A stretch of 64,000 bases of DNA, taken from assembly GCA_023399055.1 (NCBI GenBank), contig JAEWQV010000002.1, positions 124,001 to 188,000 of the forward strand. Reading direction: 5' to 3'. Positions 1 through 9,651 of this stretch are shown here, in pieces; the first letter of the stretch is position 1, and every line of letters starts with the position of its first letter. The notes below the pieces were generated by a model that saw nothing but the letters and a program-made list of their open reading frames with translations, had not been told where the DNA came from and did not search any database. The translations under genes were made by a program, and so were the position numbers. This DNA comes from Bacillota bacterium (GTDB taxonomy: Bacteria > Bacillota > Clostridia > Lachnospirales > Lachnospiraceae).

Positions 1-692
1 TCAAGTTTAAACACCTGACTGCCATAGATAATAAGATAACCTAGCCCTGCTTTCGCAGCCAAAAATTCTCCAATAATTACACCCACAAGGGAAAGCCCGA
101 TATTCACTTTCATAAGACTGATGATGGGTAAAAGATTGGAAGGGAGTATAACTTTAAATAAAACATCACGTTTATTGCCGCCAAGGGTATAAATCAATTT
201 TATCTTATCTTGCTCTACCATTTTAAAACTGGAGTAGAGATTTATCACGGTACCAAATACTGCCACAGAGACGGCTGCAACGATTATTGTCTTCATGTTA
301 TTACCAAGCCACACAATAAAGACGGGGGCAAGTGCCGACTTAGGAAGACTGTTTAGTACAATCAGATAGGGCTCTAATACCTTGGAGACATTTTCATTCC
401 ACCATAGAAGGATAGCAACCAAGATACCTAATACATTTACCAGAGCAAAACTGATTAACGTCTCCAGAAGTGTGATACCGACGTGATAAAAGAGCTGACC
501 ATTTGAAGCCATAGCAATAATAGCATTGCCTACGCGGGAGGGACTGGAGAATACAAAGGAATTGAGTATTCCAAGTCTGGCAGTGATTTCCCAGGTGGCT
601 ACAAAGCTTACCAAGATAAGAATTTGATAAAAACGAACCCAGCGACGTTGTATGAGATGTTTTCTTACATATGCTTCTTGTGCAGCGGACAT
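1..692 (-). CDS. ABC transporter permease (SsuC/TauC type), 3' end outside window
   Basis: The minus strand from the ATG at 690-692 reads as a polytopic membrane protein and stays open to the window edge, so the C-terminus is missing. About 230 residues are visible. An early hydrophobic segment follows a basic N-terminus (MSAAQEAYVRKH). The middle has the permease coupling-loop pattern (LNSLPKSALAPVFIVWLG), and near the edge is GEFLAAKAGLGYLI, the EFL-AKAGLGY signature common in the nitrate/sulfonate/taurine permease family. It would form the membrane channel of an importer with the ATPase just upstream (16-nt gap, same strand). The substrate cannot be told from these two genes, because the binding protein is not in the window. 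Confidence 0.85.
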   Translation of the reverse strand, partial: MSAAQEAYVRKHLIQRRWVRFYQILILVSFVATWEITARLGILNSFVFSSPSRVGNAIIAMASNGQLFYHVGITLLETLISFALVNVLGILVAILLWWNENVSKVLEPYLIVLNSLPKSALAPVFIVWLGNNMKTIIVAAVSVAVFGTVINLYSSFKMVEQDKIKLIYTLGGNKRDVLFKVILPSNLLPIISLMKVNIGLSLVGVIIGEFLAAKAGLGYLIIYGSQVFKL

Positions 693-708
693 CTCGTGGA
701 CAAGACCT

Positions 709-1494
709 TTAGTTCGTTTGCTTTGCCTGCTCATGATGCGTAAGCTCCTTCCATATTAAATTAAAATACTCTTTGAATTCGGGTGCACTTCTGGCGGAGA
801 GGGGAGTACGGTTTTCTATGGAAAGATGGATATCGAATATATGCTTTATTGTAGCAGGACGGGAAGATAGCACAATAACACGATCTGCCATACTGATGGC
901 CTCTGATATATCATGGGTTATCAATATGGCACTTTTTTTCTCCTTGCGAAGAATTCCCCAGATGTCATCGGCTACCTCTAGGCGGGTTTGATAGTCCAGG
1001 GCGGAAAATGGTTCGTCAAGCAGTAAGATATCTGGTTCCAGAAGTAGGGTACGAATGAGAGCTGCTCTTTGTCTCATACCACCGGATAACTCGGAAGGGT
1101 AAGAGTTTTTAAAGGTAATAAGACCATAGGTTTTTAATAATTCATTTATCTGAACATAACTGTCATCTTGTAGCTTATGTTGTATCTCTAGACCTAGAGT
1201 GACATTGTTCACTGTATTTCTCCAGTCCAGTAGGTGATCCTTTTGCAGCATATATCCAATATTTTTTCCGGAGGACTTGATATCCTTTCCATTGATATAT
1301 ATGGAACCACTACTGGGAGAGAGTAAGCCGGCAATCAAAGAAAGGAGGGTTGATTTGCCGCAACCGCTTGGGCCAACAATTGCAACGAATTCACCATCCT
1401 TAACATGAAAAGAAACATCGATGAGTGCCGGCGTTTCCCCTTCAAGGCTATGATAGGTATAACTTAGGTGTTCAATTTGAAGTAATTCGCCCAT
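709..1494 (-). CDS. ABC transporter ATP-binding protein (nitrate/sulfonate/taurine type)
   Basis: A 261-residue ABC ATPase. Visible motifs are the Walker A GPSGCGKST near residue 42, the Q-loop in GYMLQKDHLL, the signature LSGGMRQR, Walker B ILLLDEPFSALD and the H-loop His in ITHDISEA. These match the SsuB/TauB/ThiZ group that energises uptake of sulfonates, nitrate or pyrimidine precursors. An ATG with a GGAGG site on the minus strand marks the start. The permease follows 16 nt downstream, so the two are cotranscribed. It sits divergently from the large F1-like operon, with 295 nt between the start codons. Substrate is unknown. Confidence 0.93.
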   Translation of the reverse strand: MGELLQIEHLSYTYHSLEGETPALIDVSFHVKDGEFVAIVGPSGCGKSTLLSLIAGLLSPSSGSIYINGKDIKSSGKNIGYMLQKDHLLDWRNTVNNVTLGLEIQHKLQDDSYVQINELLKTYGLITFKNSYPSELSGGMRQRAALIRTLLLEPDILLLDEPFSALDYQTRLEVADDIWGILRKEKKSAILITHDISEAISMADRVIVLSSRPATIKHIFDIHLSIENRTPLSARSAPEFKEYFNLIWKELTHHEQAKQTN

Positions 1495-1691
1495 AGTTTT
1501 CCTCCAAAATTACTTATACAGTATTATATGACGGGACAAATAAGTGGTTACTTAACTTTAGAAACTATACATAATATTCCTTTATGGTAATCCAGATGTG
1601 TTTTTATGCAACAAATGGAAACAGTCAATTAAAAACAAATGTAAAGTATAATAAAAATTTATCAAACTTTGGCAAATAATATACCAATCTG

Positions 1692-1720
1692 TTGACAGAT
1701 TATAGAAAAGAATTTAGAAT
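1692..1720 (+). promoter_or_regulatory. Sigma-A-type promoter of the F1-like/surface protein operon
   Basis: TTGACA (1692-1697), a 17-nt spacer and TAGAAT (715-720 of the 1.7-kb line, that is 1715-1720) form a near-consensus housekeeping promoter. The predicted start lies near 1727, giving a leader of about 60 nt before the GTG at 1790. It is the only strong promoter seen before a run of twelve closely packed genes. No c-di-GMP or other known riboswitch was recognised in the leader. Confidence 0.75.
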
Positions 1721-1789
1721 AAAATAGTAATTTTGTACTAGAAAAAATATTTTATTATATTATGATTTATTTTGGAGGGGACATAGGTC

Positions 1790-4700
1790 GTGCTGAAGCT
1801 AAGGGGTTTGTTATTATGCTTTTTGATTTCGTTCGTTGCCATAATTGGTGTAATTGCTTATGGCGTTTACAGGGATTCTAATAACTATGAGGTGTTTAAT
1901 AATTCAGGATATATTTTGTTATCACCGGATTCCACGTATTCCGATGATATTAATACACAGATATATTTTGAAGAGGGGACAAAGTATAAGAAAGTTTACC
2001 CGGGTAAAATTATCTTCGAGGATCAGAACAAGAATAAGATAGTAGTGGATAATAATTCTTTTGTACATTACAACGATGGTTCCATTAGCTCCTTAACACA
2101 GGGAGTTATGATGGATTTAAATAATCTTAATGATGCGATTACAAATTATTATGGTCTATCAACAGAATCAATAATGGAAAGCAACGGAAATGAATTCATG
2201 CTGGATAATAGCGGTAATTCCATGAGCTTTGATGACTTTGTATGGAAAATAGATGGAAATAAATACTTATTGGTTTCTAAAAATATTAAGCTGGAATTCT
2301 CCGATAGTAATGAACGCACGTTTCAAGACTATGTAGAATTAGCGTATTATGATACTGGAATTATTAGAATCGTAAGCAAAGAAGGAACTTGGCAGACAGC
2401 ATCTGCTAACTGCATTGCAACACTGGATAATGGAGTAGCCTTAAACTTATCTAATAAAACAGTAGTGGCGGATAGTATAGTAAAGCTTTCCCTGGAACAA
2501 ATGGTGATAGGTTCCGACGATAATATTAATATTGTTCCAGCGCAGAAGAAAGAGGAAGTACAAGCAGAGGTACAGGCAGAGAAACAGGCAGAGCTACAAG
2601 CAGAAGCAGTAAAAATTCCTAAATTTGATATTCAGACAATCGATGGCACGGATGGAACGGTTGGTCTCAACGGAGAAGACGGAGAAGTTGGTGAAGATGG
2701 TGAGGAAGGATCCGAGGGTGAGCAAGGTGAGGTTGGTAAAGCTGGTGAATCCGGGGAGGATGGCGATGATGGTGACGATGGTCTTATCGGAGCGAATGGA
2801 ACTATCGGTGACCCAGGAGAGCCAGGAGCAACAGGTACCACAGGCGTAAACGGACTAAATGGATTAAATGGAACTGCAGGAGCCAATGGTGCTGCAGGAG
2901 CCAATGGTGCTAAGGGGGAAGCAGGCAAATCAGGAGATGAGCTTTCGGGTAATCCTGGCAATGGTGGCTCAGAGGATATAGAAGGAATCCTTTTACCTAA
3001 ATTCGATGTAAAAGAATTAGAGGTAAAGACGAACAGTGTTACAGCATCCATTCAAGTTGTAGATGAAGAGAATCGGTTGGATACTACCAAAGAATTTACA
3101 GTACAGATAGTTGAGAATAGTACAGGTAAACAAGTTTATATGGAAAAAGTGGATTCCAGTAATCGTGACTTTACCATTACTTATAATGGATTAAAGCCAG
3201 ATAGTGAATATCGATTGGTTTTATCCGCAGATTATATTGTTGATAACGTAAGTTTTAATCGCTTCTTTGTAAATAAATTGTTTGTAACAGATGCGTTAGG
3301 TATTCGTGTGGAAAAGAGTTATGCAACTGCAAATTCCCTTGCAGTCAAAGTATCTGCAAAGGACTATACGAACATTGTAAGTGCTGATTTACAGCTAACG
3401 GACTCGGCGGGTAATGCAATTCGTACAACTGAAATTCATATGGTTTTGGCAGGAGAGGATACGGGAGAAATAATTGTATTTGAGAACTTGAATTCCAATA
3501 CCTTATATAAAGTCAAGGTAGTTAATATTGAACTAAACTATGACACCAATTTAGTATTGCCTCCACAGATGAAAGACGAAGCATATTGGACCTTAAAGAA
3601 ATCTCCGGTTTTAGGTGCTCCAGTAGTGGTGGTGAATAAACGAAATGCATCCTTTGAGTTTAAACTGGATAGTGTAGAGGATTTGGATGGCTCCATCACG
3701 AAATTCCGCTATGAAATCTATGAAGTAGGCTATGATGGAACCGAAAGATTGGCAAAGCGGTTATATAATACAACCAATGATATGATTCCTTGTTACGTGG
3801 ATGATGTGGAGATTAAGCACGGCTACAACTATAGAATGCGTATTGTGGCGGAGTGCTATGATAACGAGAAAGTAGTAGAGTACTCCAGTACCTATTCAGA
3901 GATGTTTAATCTCACAGGGGACAACTTCCCAATCGTGCTATTCCTAAAGGATGAAGTTCAAACCCATCACGATAAGATTACAGGTACACTATGCATTAAT
4001 ACCAATGGAGCAATCCTGACGGTGAATGAGCAAAATCCACTCATCATTGAATACAAGAATTCCAAGGGGGATACGGATACCTATCAATTGACAGAATTAC
4101 CAGATTATCATTTGTTGGATCAAAAACAGATACAGTATACCATTCCATTCACAGAAGGCAATTTACTAGCAAAAGACAATTACATTATAAGTGCATATGG
4201 TACCGTTGATTTAAATGATGGTGTAGGTGCAAGGAAGCGAAGTCTTGTTGGCAGTGTTGTTGTAAAAACGGATACACCGGAGGGATTTACAGCAAATTTT
4301 TCACAGGACACAAACTTAACAAGCCCTATTTCCTTCCGCATTAATTTAGCAGATGCGATACCGGCGGTATCTAGTTTGTATGAGGCAAGTACCATCGAAT
4401 ATATTGAAATTAATCTTTACAATGGTGATGAAACAGCCGTGAATAATACGGCGCCTGTGGCTACCTATACCCTTGAGGGTGCAGAAGGTGAGAATTACAA
4501 CAGTACGCTGATGAGTAAGGTGTATGGAAATAATACACTTCTGTTAACAGAGAAGGATTTTAATATCAGTGCTGCAGCAATCACCTCTACGAAGTATACC
4601 GTGGAAGTTAGTGCAGTAAGAGATTATACCAGATATGGCAATGAATTTACTGTTGCAAATAATGTGAGAACTTTTACAAAGCAAGCAACACTTCCTGATT

Positions 4701-7609
4701 TAAGTACCATTGATAAGGACAATGGTTTAATTGTTACGCCTATCACACTAGCTAATATTAGTCAGTATGTAGCTGGCAGTGAGTTATATAAATATGAAAA
4801 TTATGATGCGGATGTTGTGTTTGGTTATGAAATCAGTGCAGCGTATTTTGATAATAGTGCTGGATTAGTACAAAGCTTTATTTACTATGCTTATGAGGAA
4901 GCGAACTATCAGACGGCAGCTACAGCGGCATCGTTCTATATGAATAATACACCTTTGGCAATGCTGGAGGTAAGTGTTCCTGAGACGAATACCGTGCCCA
5001 GAGCAGTATTCTTGTTCGGACAGAATGAAGCGAGCAGTATGAGCCGAGGCAGCAGATATGTATTCACTTATCGCGCAAAATTAAAACAGGGTGATGATCA
5101 TGGTACTACAGAATATTTCCCGGAATGCGTGGACCCAGCGGTTGTGATTCGATCCAGAACAGCCAGAGCACCTTACCAGACCCCGGTATTTTTCTTCTAT
5201 CCCTGGGTTTCCGATGCTAACAGTGTAACCTGGAAATACTATATTAAATCTCCGGATACAGAGGCAATAGCCAGTAGTTTTAGTACCTCCAAAGGTACCT
5301 TGACCAGTGCTGCACCAATCCTTAATAAATTTGATGATATTAATAGTAAGGTAGAAGTCACCATTAATGGGTTAACCAGAAGTAACACCTATAATTTAAC
5401 CATACGAACCAAGCAATACAAGAATATATATAACAGTTCCGTGGAAGTAAGTTTAGTTAGCCAGTATTTTGAATCGTTATATGCGCTTACGACGAATACG
5501 ACTTCCTTAACCTATGAACTTGAGGACCTGCCCTTACAAAATCGTTACCGACTAACATTAAATGATACCTCCACAGCAGAACATCTATCCAGAGTTGTAG
5601 CTGCTAAAGTGCAGGTTTATAAGAGTAAGACCGGAACTCCTGTAAAAACAATTACAATACCACTGGATAATGTTACAGGGCAGGTTGGTGTAGGGTTCCT
5701 TCGATACGGCGATATAAAAGAATTTCTTGGAAGTACGTTATACTACACGGTTACTGCAGTTTATGATTCCGGTATTTCTGGATTTATGGGTGCGCAAAAC
5801 TCCTACCGTGCGATTCAACTGCTTCCGACGAATGCAAAGGGTAATTATATTACGTTAAATTATACCTACAGCGGACTTAGTGAAGACGTTTCCGGTAATG
5901 CAAAGGGTTCCTACTTCTATATGAGTGGTATGAATAATCAGACAAGCGTGGTTACCTTTAATTTTCAAAGTGCATTAGAGAGCACCTATAGCAGTTCCCT
6001 TAGTATGGTTTGCAATCAGAGTGGTGCAAGACTTCAAAATCTAAATGGGTTACCTAATGCCACCCTGAAAAAATTGGATGAAGTAATCTTACCGTTGGCG
6101 GACTCGGTAACCAAAGAAACCTTTTCAGAATTTACTTTTAATACAATGACGCCAACCATAAACCTTAACCGAGGTGCGGCATATACCATTGATACAACGG
6201 TAACTTCAGCTACGGTTCACTGGAAATTAGAAGGTCAGGATGAGAAGCTGAAACTGAATGAGATTAAAAACAGCACCATGTATATGGACTTATATACCAT
6301 TAATAATCTGGGAATTAAGACATTTACCGGGGTTACGATACCAACAGTTATAAAGGAAAAGGTATATAGCTATGATACTCTAATATCCGATTTGATGAGT
6401 AATACCAAGTATGGTATTCAGATTTACTACTATGATACGGCGACGAATAATAAGATTTATCCGATCAATGCATATCGGCCGGATGTGGAGCCTTCTACCA
6501 ATGTATATACCTTTACAACCAATGAGGATATTGTAATAGCGCAGTCATCACTTTCTATGAGGTATGTGGCAAACTCTTATTTGGATAAATATTTGCAGAT
6601 TGGCTATAGCTTGAATCAGACCTTAGGCTTTGATATTGATTATTCCATCGTTAAGAAAGTAGGGACTACTTATACGGAACTGTTAAGCACGGATGACTTG
6701 GCAAGCAGAGGGATTATTCGTTCGCCTATGGTGAAGACAGAGATAATGACGGATGAAAGATTGATGTTACAGCCCGGTAAATTGTACTGGATGGAAGATG
6801 GGCATACGGTCTACTTCCCCTTTAATAGCACGGACTATTACCTGTGTATTAAACCAGTATCTGAAACAAACGCATCAATATTACTTGGTGAACCGGTGTA
6901 TTTGCAATTGAACGTTCCTACCTTAAATACGCCATTTTATAATATCAAGACCATACCAAATGATAATGCAGTGAAGTTCCAGATCTCCATCGTTGATCTT
7001 GGAAAAGTAATGGTATATGGACATTATAAAATCAAAGTCTTAAATGGTGCAGGAGAAGATATTACACCGGAAGGCTATAAGAATATAACCTATTCAAGTG
7101 CAAGTCCAGTAAGTATTAACATTAATAATATAGCAGATGGTGATAGAGCAGTTCTTAAAATTTATACCGTTTATGATTTGAAAAACGATGGATTAGCGAG
7201 CAATGGGACTGCACTTCCTGATATTAAGGATATTGCCTATGAAGCATTAGAGACTCCTGTTAACTATCTAAAAGTAAGTTATACGGGATATCCACTAGGT
7301 GAAAGTGGCTATGATCTGGGAGAAATGCAGATTGCTCAGAGCAGCAGTGAACGTGCCAGAATTTATTTCACAAATCCAGTTAACTTAAGCATTGTGAAAT
7401 ACGTTCGTTACGTAATTGTCAACGAAGCAGGTGTCAGCTATAGCTATAACGATCTATTTACACCTGTCGTAGCAAACTCCACAAGTAGTTACTATGAGCT
7501 AAGTCATAGGTTCCAGACACTTGGGGTATATCAGATTCAAGTTAGATTTTATGATGAAACAATGACGCAGCTAAAGGATGTTGCTTTGACCTACTTTAAA
7601 AACTATTAA
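1790..7609 (+). CDS. Giant surface protein with collagen-like tract and fibronectin-III-like repeats
   Basis: 1939 residues, starting at GTG (1790) 9 nt after GGAGGGG. One N-terminal transmembrane helix (about residues 5-24) is not followed by a cleavage site or lipobox, so the protein is probably anchored by its N-terminus with the rest outside. Residues about 30-250 form an ectodomain related to those of the other surface proteins in this operon (pattern GNKYLLVSKNIKL). A Glu/Gln/Ala-rich linker leads to a collagen-like tract (about 285-383) of Gly-X-Y repeats. The remainder is Thr/Ser/Tyr-rich beta-sandwich repeats; LKPDSEYRLVL is a fibronectin-III-like strand signature. No LPXTG, SLH or C-terminal membrane helix is present. 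First gene of the operon; function unknown, possibly an adhesin or filament moved or assembled by the F1-like ATPase. Confidence 0.8.
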   Translation: MLKLRGLLLCFLISFVAIIGVIAYGVYRDSNNYEVFNNSGYILLSPDSTYSDDINTQIYFEEGTKYKKVYPGKIIFEDQNKNKIVVDNNSFVHYNDGSISSLTQGVMMDLNNLNDAITNYYGLSTESIMESNGNEFMLDNSGNSMSFDDFVWKIDGNKYLLVSKNIKLEFSDSNERTFQDYVELAYYDTGIIRIVSKEGTWQTASANCIATLDNGVALNLSNKTVVADSIVKLSLEQMVIGSDDNINIVPAQKKEEVQAEVQAEKQAELQAEAVKIPKFDIQTIDGTDGTVGLNGEDGEVGEDGEEGSEGEQGEVGKAGESGEDGDDGDDGLIGANGTIGDPGEPGATGTTGVNGLNGLNGTAGANGAAGANGAKGEAGKSGDELSGNPGNGGSEDIEGILLPKFDVKELEVKTNSVTASIQVVDEENRLDTTKEFTVQIVENSTGKQVYMEKVDSSNRDFTITYNGLKPDSEYRLVLSADYIVDNVSFNRFFVNKLFVTDALGIRVEKSYATANSLAVKVSAKDYTNIVSADLQLTDSAGNAIRTTEIHMVLAGEDTGEIIVFENLNSNTLYKVKVVNIELNYDTNLVLPPQMKDEAYWTLKKSPVLGAPVVVVNKRNASFEFKLDSVEDLDGSITKFRYEIYEVGYDGTERLAKRLYNTTNDMIPCYVDDVEIKHGYNYRMRIVAECYDNEKVVEYSSTYSEMFNLTGDNFPIVLFLKDEVQTHHDKITGTLCINTNGAILTVNEQNPLIIEYKNSKGDTDTYQLTELPDYHLLDQKQIQYTIPFTEGNLLAKDNYIISAYGTVDLNDGVGARKRSLVGSVVVKTDTPEGFTANFSQDTNLTSPISFRINLADAIPAVSSLYEASTIEYIEINLYNGDETAVNNTAPVATYTLEGAEGENYNSTLMSKVYGNNTLLLTEKDFNISAAAITSTKYTVEVSAVRDYTRYGNEFTVANNVRTFTKQATLPDLSTIDKDNGLIVTPITLANISQYVAGSELYKYENYDADVVFGYEISAAYFDNSAGLVQSFIYYAYEEANYQTAATAASFYMNNTPLAMLEVSVPETNTVPRAVFLFGQNEASSMSRGSRYVFTYRAKLKQGDDHGTTEYFPECVDPAVVIRSRTARAPYQTPVFFFYPWVSDANSVTWKYYIKSPDTEAIASSFSTSKGTLTSAAPILNKFDDINSKVEVTINGLTRSNTYNLTIRTKQYKNIYNSSVEVSLVSQYFESLYALTTNTTSLTYELEDLPLQNRYRLTLNDTSTAEHLSRVVAAKVQVYKSKTGTPVKTITIPLDNVTGQVGVGFLRYGDIKEFLGSTLYYTVTAVYDSGISGFMGAQNSYRAIQLLPTNAKGNYITLNYTYSGLSEDVSGNAKGSYFYMSGMNNQTSVVTFNFQSALESTYSSSLSMVCNQSGARLQNLNGLPNATLKKLDEVILPLADSVTKETFSEFTFNTMTPTINLNRGAAYTIDTTVTSATVHWKLEGQDEKLKLNEIKNSTMYMDLYTINNLGIKTFTGVTIPTVIKEKVYSYDTLISDLMSNTKYGIQIYYYDTATNNKIYPINAYRPDVEPSTNVYTFTTNEDIVIAQSSLSMRYVANSYLDKYLQIGYSLNQTLGFDIDYSIVKKVGTTYTELLSTDDLASRGIIRSPMVKTEIMTDERLMLQPGKLYWMEDGHTVYFPFNSTDYYLCIKPVSETNASILLGEPVYLQLNVPTLNTPFYNIKTIPNDNAVKFQISIVDLGKVMVYGHYKIKVLNGAGEDITPEGYKNITYSSASPVSININNIADGDRAVLKIYTVYDLKNDGLASNGTALPDIKDIAYEALETPVNYLKVSYTGYPLGESGYDLGEMQIAQSSSERARIYFTNPVNLSIVKYVRYVIVNEAGVSYSYNDLFTPVVANSTSSYYELSHRFQTLGVYQIQVRFYDETMTQLKDVALTYFKNY
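2641..2937 (+). repeat. Collagen-like Gly-X-Y repeat region
   Basis: About 33 Gly-X-Y triplets, rich in Asp/Glu in the first half and Asn/Ala/Thr in the second, coded within the 1939-residue protein. At the DNA level an 18-bp unit (GCAGGAGCCAATGGTGCT) is exactly repeated in tandem at 2876-2893 and 2894-2911, suggesting recent slippage. Such tracts can form triple helices and would force trimerisation of the protein. Confidence 0.85.
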
Positions 7610-7621
7610 TGCCGGAGGAAA

Positions 7622-7649
7622 AGATTGAAAGTAAAAGCTCTTTCAATCT
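7622..7649 (+). other. Intercistronic hairpin 1
   Basis: Inverted repeat with arms AGATTGAAAG (7622-7631) and CTTTCAATCT (7640-7649) and an 8-nt loop, lying 13 nt after the stop of the 1939-residue gene. No U-tract follows, so a simple terminator is unlikely. An mRNA processing or stability role is possible. Confidence 0.6.
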
Positions 7650-7653
7650 CGAG

Positions 7654-7687
7654 AGTTTTGTGCCGGTGTAATTCTCGGCACAAAACT
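7654..7687 (+). other. Intercistronic hairpin 2
   Basis: A perfect 12-bp stem, AGTTTTGTGCCG (7654-7665) with CGGCACAAAACT (7676-7687), and a 10-nt loop. It starts 4 nt after hairpin 1 and ends about 20 nt before the GAGGAG site of the next gene. The following sequence is A-rich, not U-rich. The pair of hairpins may set the ratio between the two surface proteins by slowing decay or attenuating transcription. Confidence 0.6.
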
Positions 7688-7719
7688 TACAAAAAACATG
7701 TACGGGAATCGAGGAGAAA

Positions 7720-9558
7720 ATGCGTAAATTAGATAGAAAAAGCTTTATAGCCATCTATATTTTCGGTGCTGTTACTGTGGCTATTATTGGGTTAATAGTT
7801 CTTATGGTAGTGAAACAGGTGGAAGCTCAAGCCAAGCCCTATTATTTAGCTGCAGACAGTGTATTATATGATGAGAATAGCCGACCAATCGCGATAACCA
7901 CCGAAGGTAGCATTTCCATCAAATGGGATGGCAACTATTATTTAAAACAGCCAAACCAAGGTGAATATTGTCTGGGAACTCAGGCTGTAGCCTATGAGGT
8001 GAGTAGCGGTGTTATCAAAACCTTTGGTGGTGGTTATCAGGTGCTGGATGATGCTAGTGTGGTCGAACTGCCAGAAATGTTAGAAATCAGTGATTTTAAC
8101 ACTACAGGTTTTTATAAGTTAGGTGATCGAAAATATCTGCTAACAGGAAATTCAATTGAATCCTCCGACGGTGCGCTCAAAACCAGTAACTATGTGTATA
8201 TCTTGATTGATAAATCAGGAAATGCACAATTATTAAACTTTGAGGTAAATACAAAAACGATTGAGCCAATCGTACTGGGATGTGATACGTTAGCCTTTGA
8301 TATTGCAAGAGAGAAACTGGATTATGGTAATACTGCAGTTGATTTAAAAACAATTAACGGCAGTACCAATGAATTTACAGAGTTAATGCAAGATTATCTA
8401 CAATCCACAGAAGAAGATAATGCAGAGGACATAGCAGAGGCTACAGTAGCAGATATTACAGTGGCAGATGCAATGGAAGCTACAGAGGTGATTACTCAAG
8501 AAGTGAAGGAAGAAACCGAAGATGTAATCCATCTGGTAATCCGAGGAGGGAATGGCGGCTTTGGAGGGAATGGAGGCTTCGGCGGTGACGGAGGTAATGC
8601 AGGAGGCGGTGGTGACGGTGGAGTCGGAGGCGATGGAGGCCTCGGAGGCACTGGAGGCATCGGAGGTAATGCGGGAGATGGTGGTGACGGTGGAACCGGG
8701 GGCAATGGAGGTACTGGTGGAACCGGTGGTAACGGAGGTAATGGCGGTAACGGAGGGAATGGGGGCAACGGAGGTAATGGCGGAAGCGGAGGCAAAGGCG
8801 GCAATGGAGGTAAAGGCGGTAACGGTGGAGATGGAGCCACTGGTAGTGCAGCAGAGAATCCATTGCTGAATTACATAAGACTTAGAGGTGTTGCAACCTA
8901 TGCCAACAGAATAACCGTAAATTATAACGTAATTGATCCTCAAGGTAACTTTGGCGAAATCTTTATAATGGTATCACCCAAGAATTCTACTGGTTCGACA
9001 GATTCTGCGATTAGAAAAGTAATTGATATTAGTGACATTAGTATAGATATCTATGATCTTATGCCCGATACCAGCTACATAATACAGATAGGCTACAGAG
9101 GCTATGGTGATGAGGAAGACACTGTGGTGGATTCTGTTACAGTTCGAACTGCTGCTATCTTTACGCAAATTAGCATTAATTCCTATTCAGCGGCAAATAA
9201 AACCTTGGATTGCAATGTAAAACTGGACAAGAATTATGTAATCGATCAGGGAGCAACGCTGGTGGTCTATACAATGGATGGACTATATAGTTCAGAGATA
9301 GCCATTGATGTGTCAGCAGCGATTACAGATAATGGCTGGAATTATATCTTCACTGGTATCCCGGCTGAGAAAGAACTAAGAATAAGATTTAATAATGTAA
9401 CCTATCAGGGAGCGGTGCTTAATCTACCGGATGTATTTATTGTAAAAGCAACGCTGCCGGAAAGTACGGAGCAGGCTTCGCAAAGTACTCAGATTACAGT
9501 GGAGTCTGAGAATGCAAACAATCAAACTGTTACACCTACAGTGGCACCAAGTAATTGA
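7720..9558 (+). CDS. Membrane-anchored surface protein with GGX glycine-rich tract
   Basis: 612 residues, ATG after GAGGAG. A single N-terminal transmembrane helix (about residues 10-31) is followed by an ectodomain of about 200 residues related to that of the preceding giant protein (GDRKYLLTGNS parallels GNKYLLVSKN). After an acidic Ala/Glu/Val linker comes a Gly-Gly-X tract (about residues 275-373) like the PGRS tracts of mycobacteria in composition. A fibronectin-III-like module follows (LMPDTSYIIQIGY), then a second beta-rich module and a Thr/Gln/Ser/Pro tail. There is no cell-wall sorting signal. It sits between the collagen-like protein and the c-ring gene, 93 nt upstream of the latter. 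Function unknown; likely a structural partner of the F1-like machine. Confidence 0.78.
   Translation: MRKLDRKSFIAIYIFGAVTVAIIGLIVLMVVKQVEAQAKPYYLAADSVLYDENSRPIAITTEGSISIKWDGNYYLKQPNQGEYCLGTQAVAYEVSSGVIKTFGGGYQVLDDASVVELPEMLEISDFNTTGFYKLGDRKYLLTGNSIESSDGALKTSNYVYILIDKSGNAQLLNFEVNTKTIEPIVLGCDTLAFDIAREKLDYGNTAVDLKTINGSTNEFTELMQDYLQSTEEDNAEDIAEATVADITVADAMEATEVITQEVKEETEDVIHLVIRGGNGGFGGNGGFGGDGGNAGGGGDGGVGGDGGLGGTGGIGGNAGDGGDGGTGGNGGTGGTGGNGGNGGNGGNGGNGGNGGSGGKGGNGGKGGNGGDGATGSAAENPLLNYIRLRGVATYANRITVNYNVIDPQGNFGEIFIMVSPKNSTGSTDSAIRKVIDISDISIDIYDLMPDTSYIIQIGYRGYGDEEDTVVDSVTVRTAAIFTQISINSYSAANKTLDCNVKLDKNYVIDQGATLVVYTMDGLYSSEIAIDVSAAITDNGWNYIFTGIPAEKELRIRFNNVTYQGAVLNLPDVFIVKATLPESTEQASQSTQITVESENANNQTVTPTVAPSN
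8543..8838 (+). repeat. GGX glycine-rich repeat tract
   Basis: About 32 Gly-Gly-X triplets with X mostly Asn, Asp, Phe, Thr or Lys, coded by GGN-GGN-AAY-like units that differ at third positions. Long Pro-rich reading frames on the opposite strand are a by-product of this composition. Confidence 0.85.
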
Positions 9559-9651
9559 GCAAAACAACGAGGAAACAGCGGAGCTTCAAGCTGGGTTTTA
9601 AATAGTTACAATAAATTTAAAAATAGAAATATTTAATATGAGGAGAAAACT

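Noticed and set aside
1501..1789. c-di-GMP riboswitch controlling the surface operon
   Set aside because: No GEMM-I or class II core sequence in the leader; the space from the promoter to the start is only about 60 nt.
2632..3051. Pro/Ser-rich protein on the minus strand
   Set aside because: It is the antisense of the collagen-like Gly-X-Y tract; no RBS and the sense frame is a long convincing gene.
8398..8943. Several low-complexity frames on the minus and plus strands
   Set aside because: All are shadows of the GGX glycine-rich tract.
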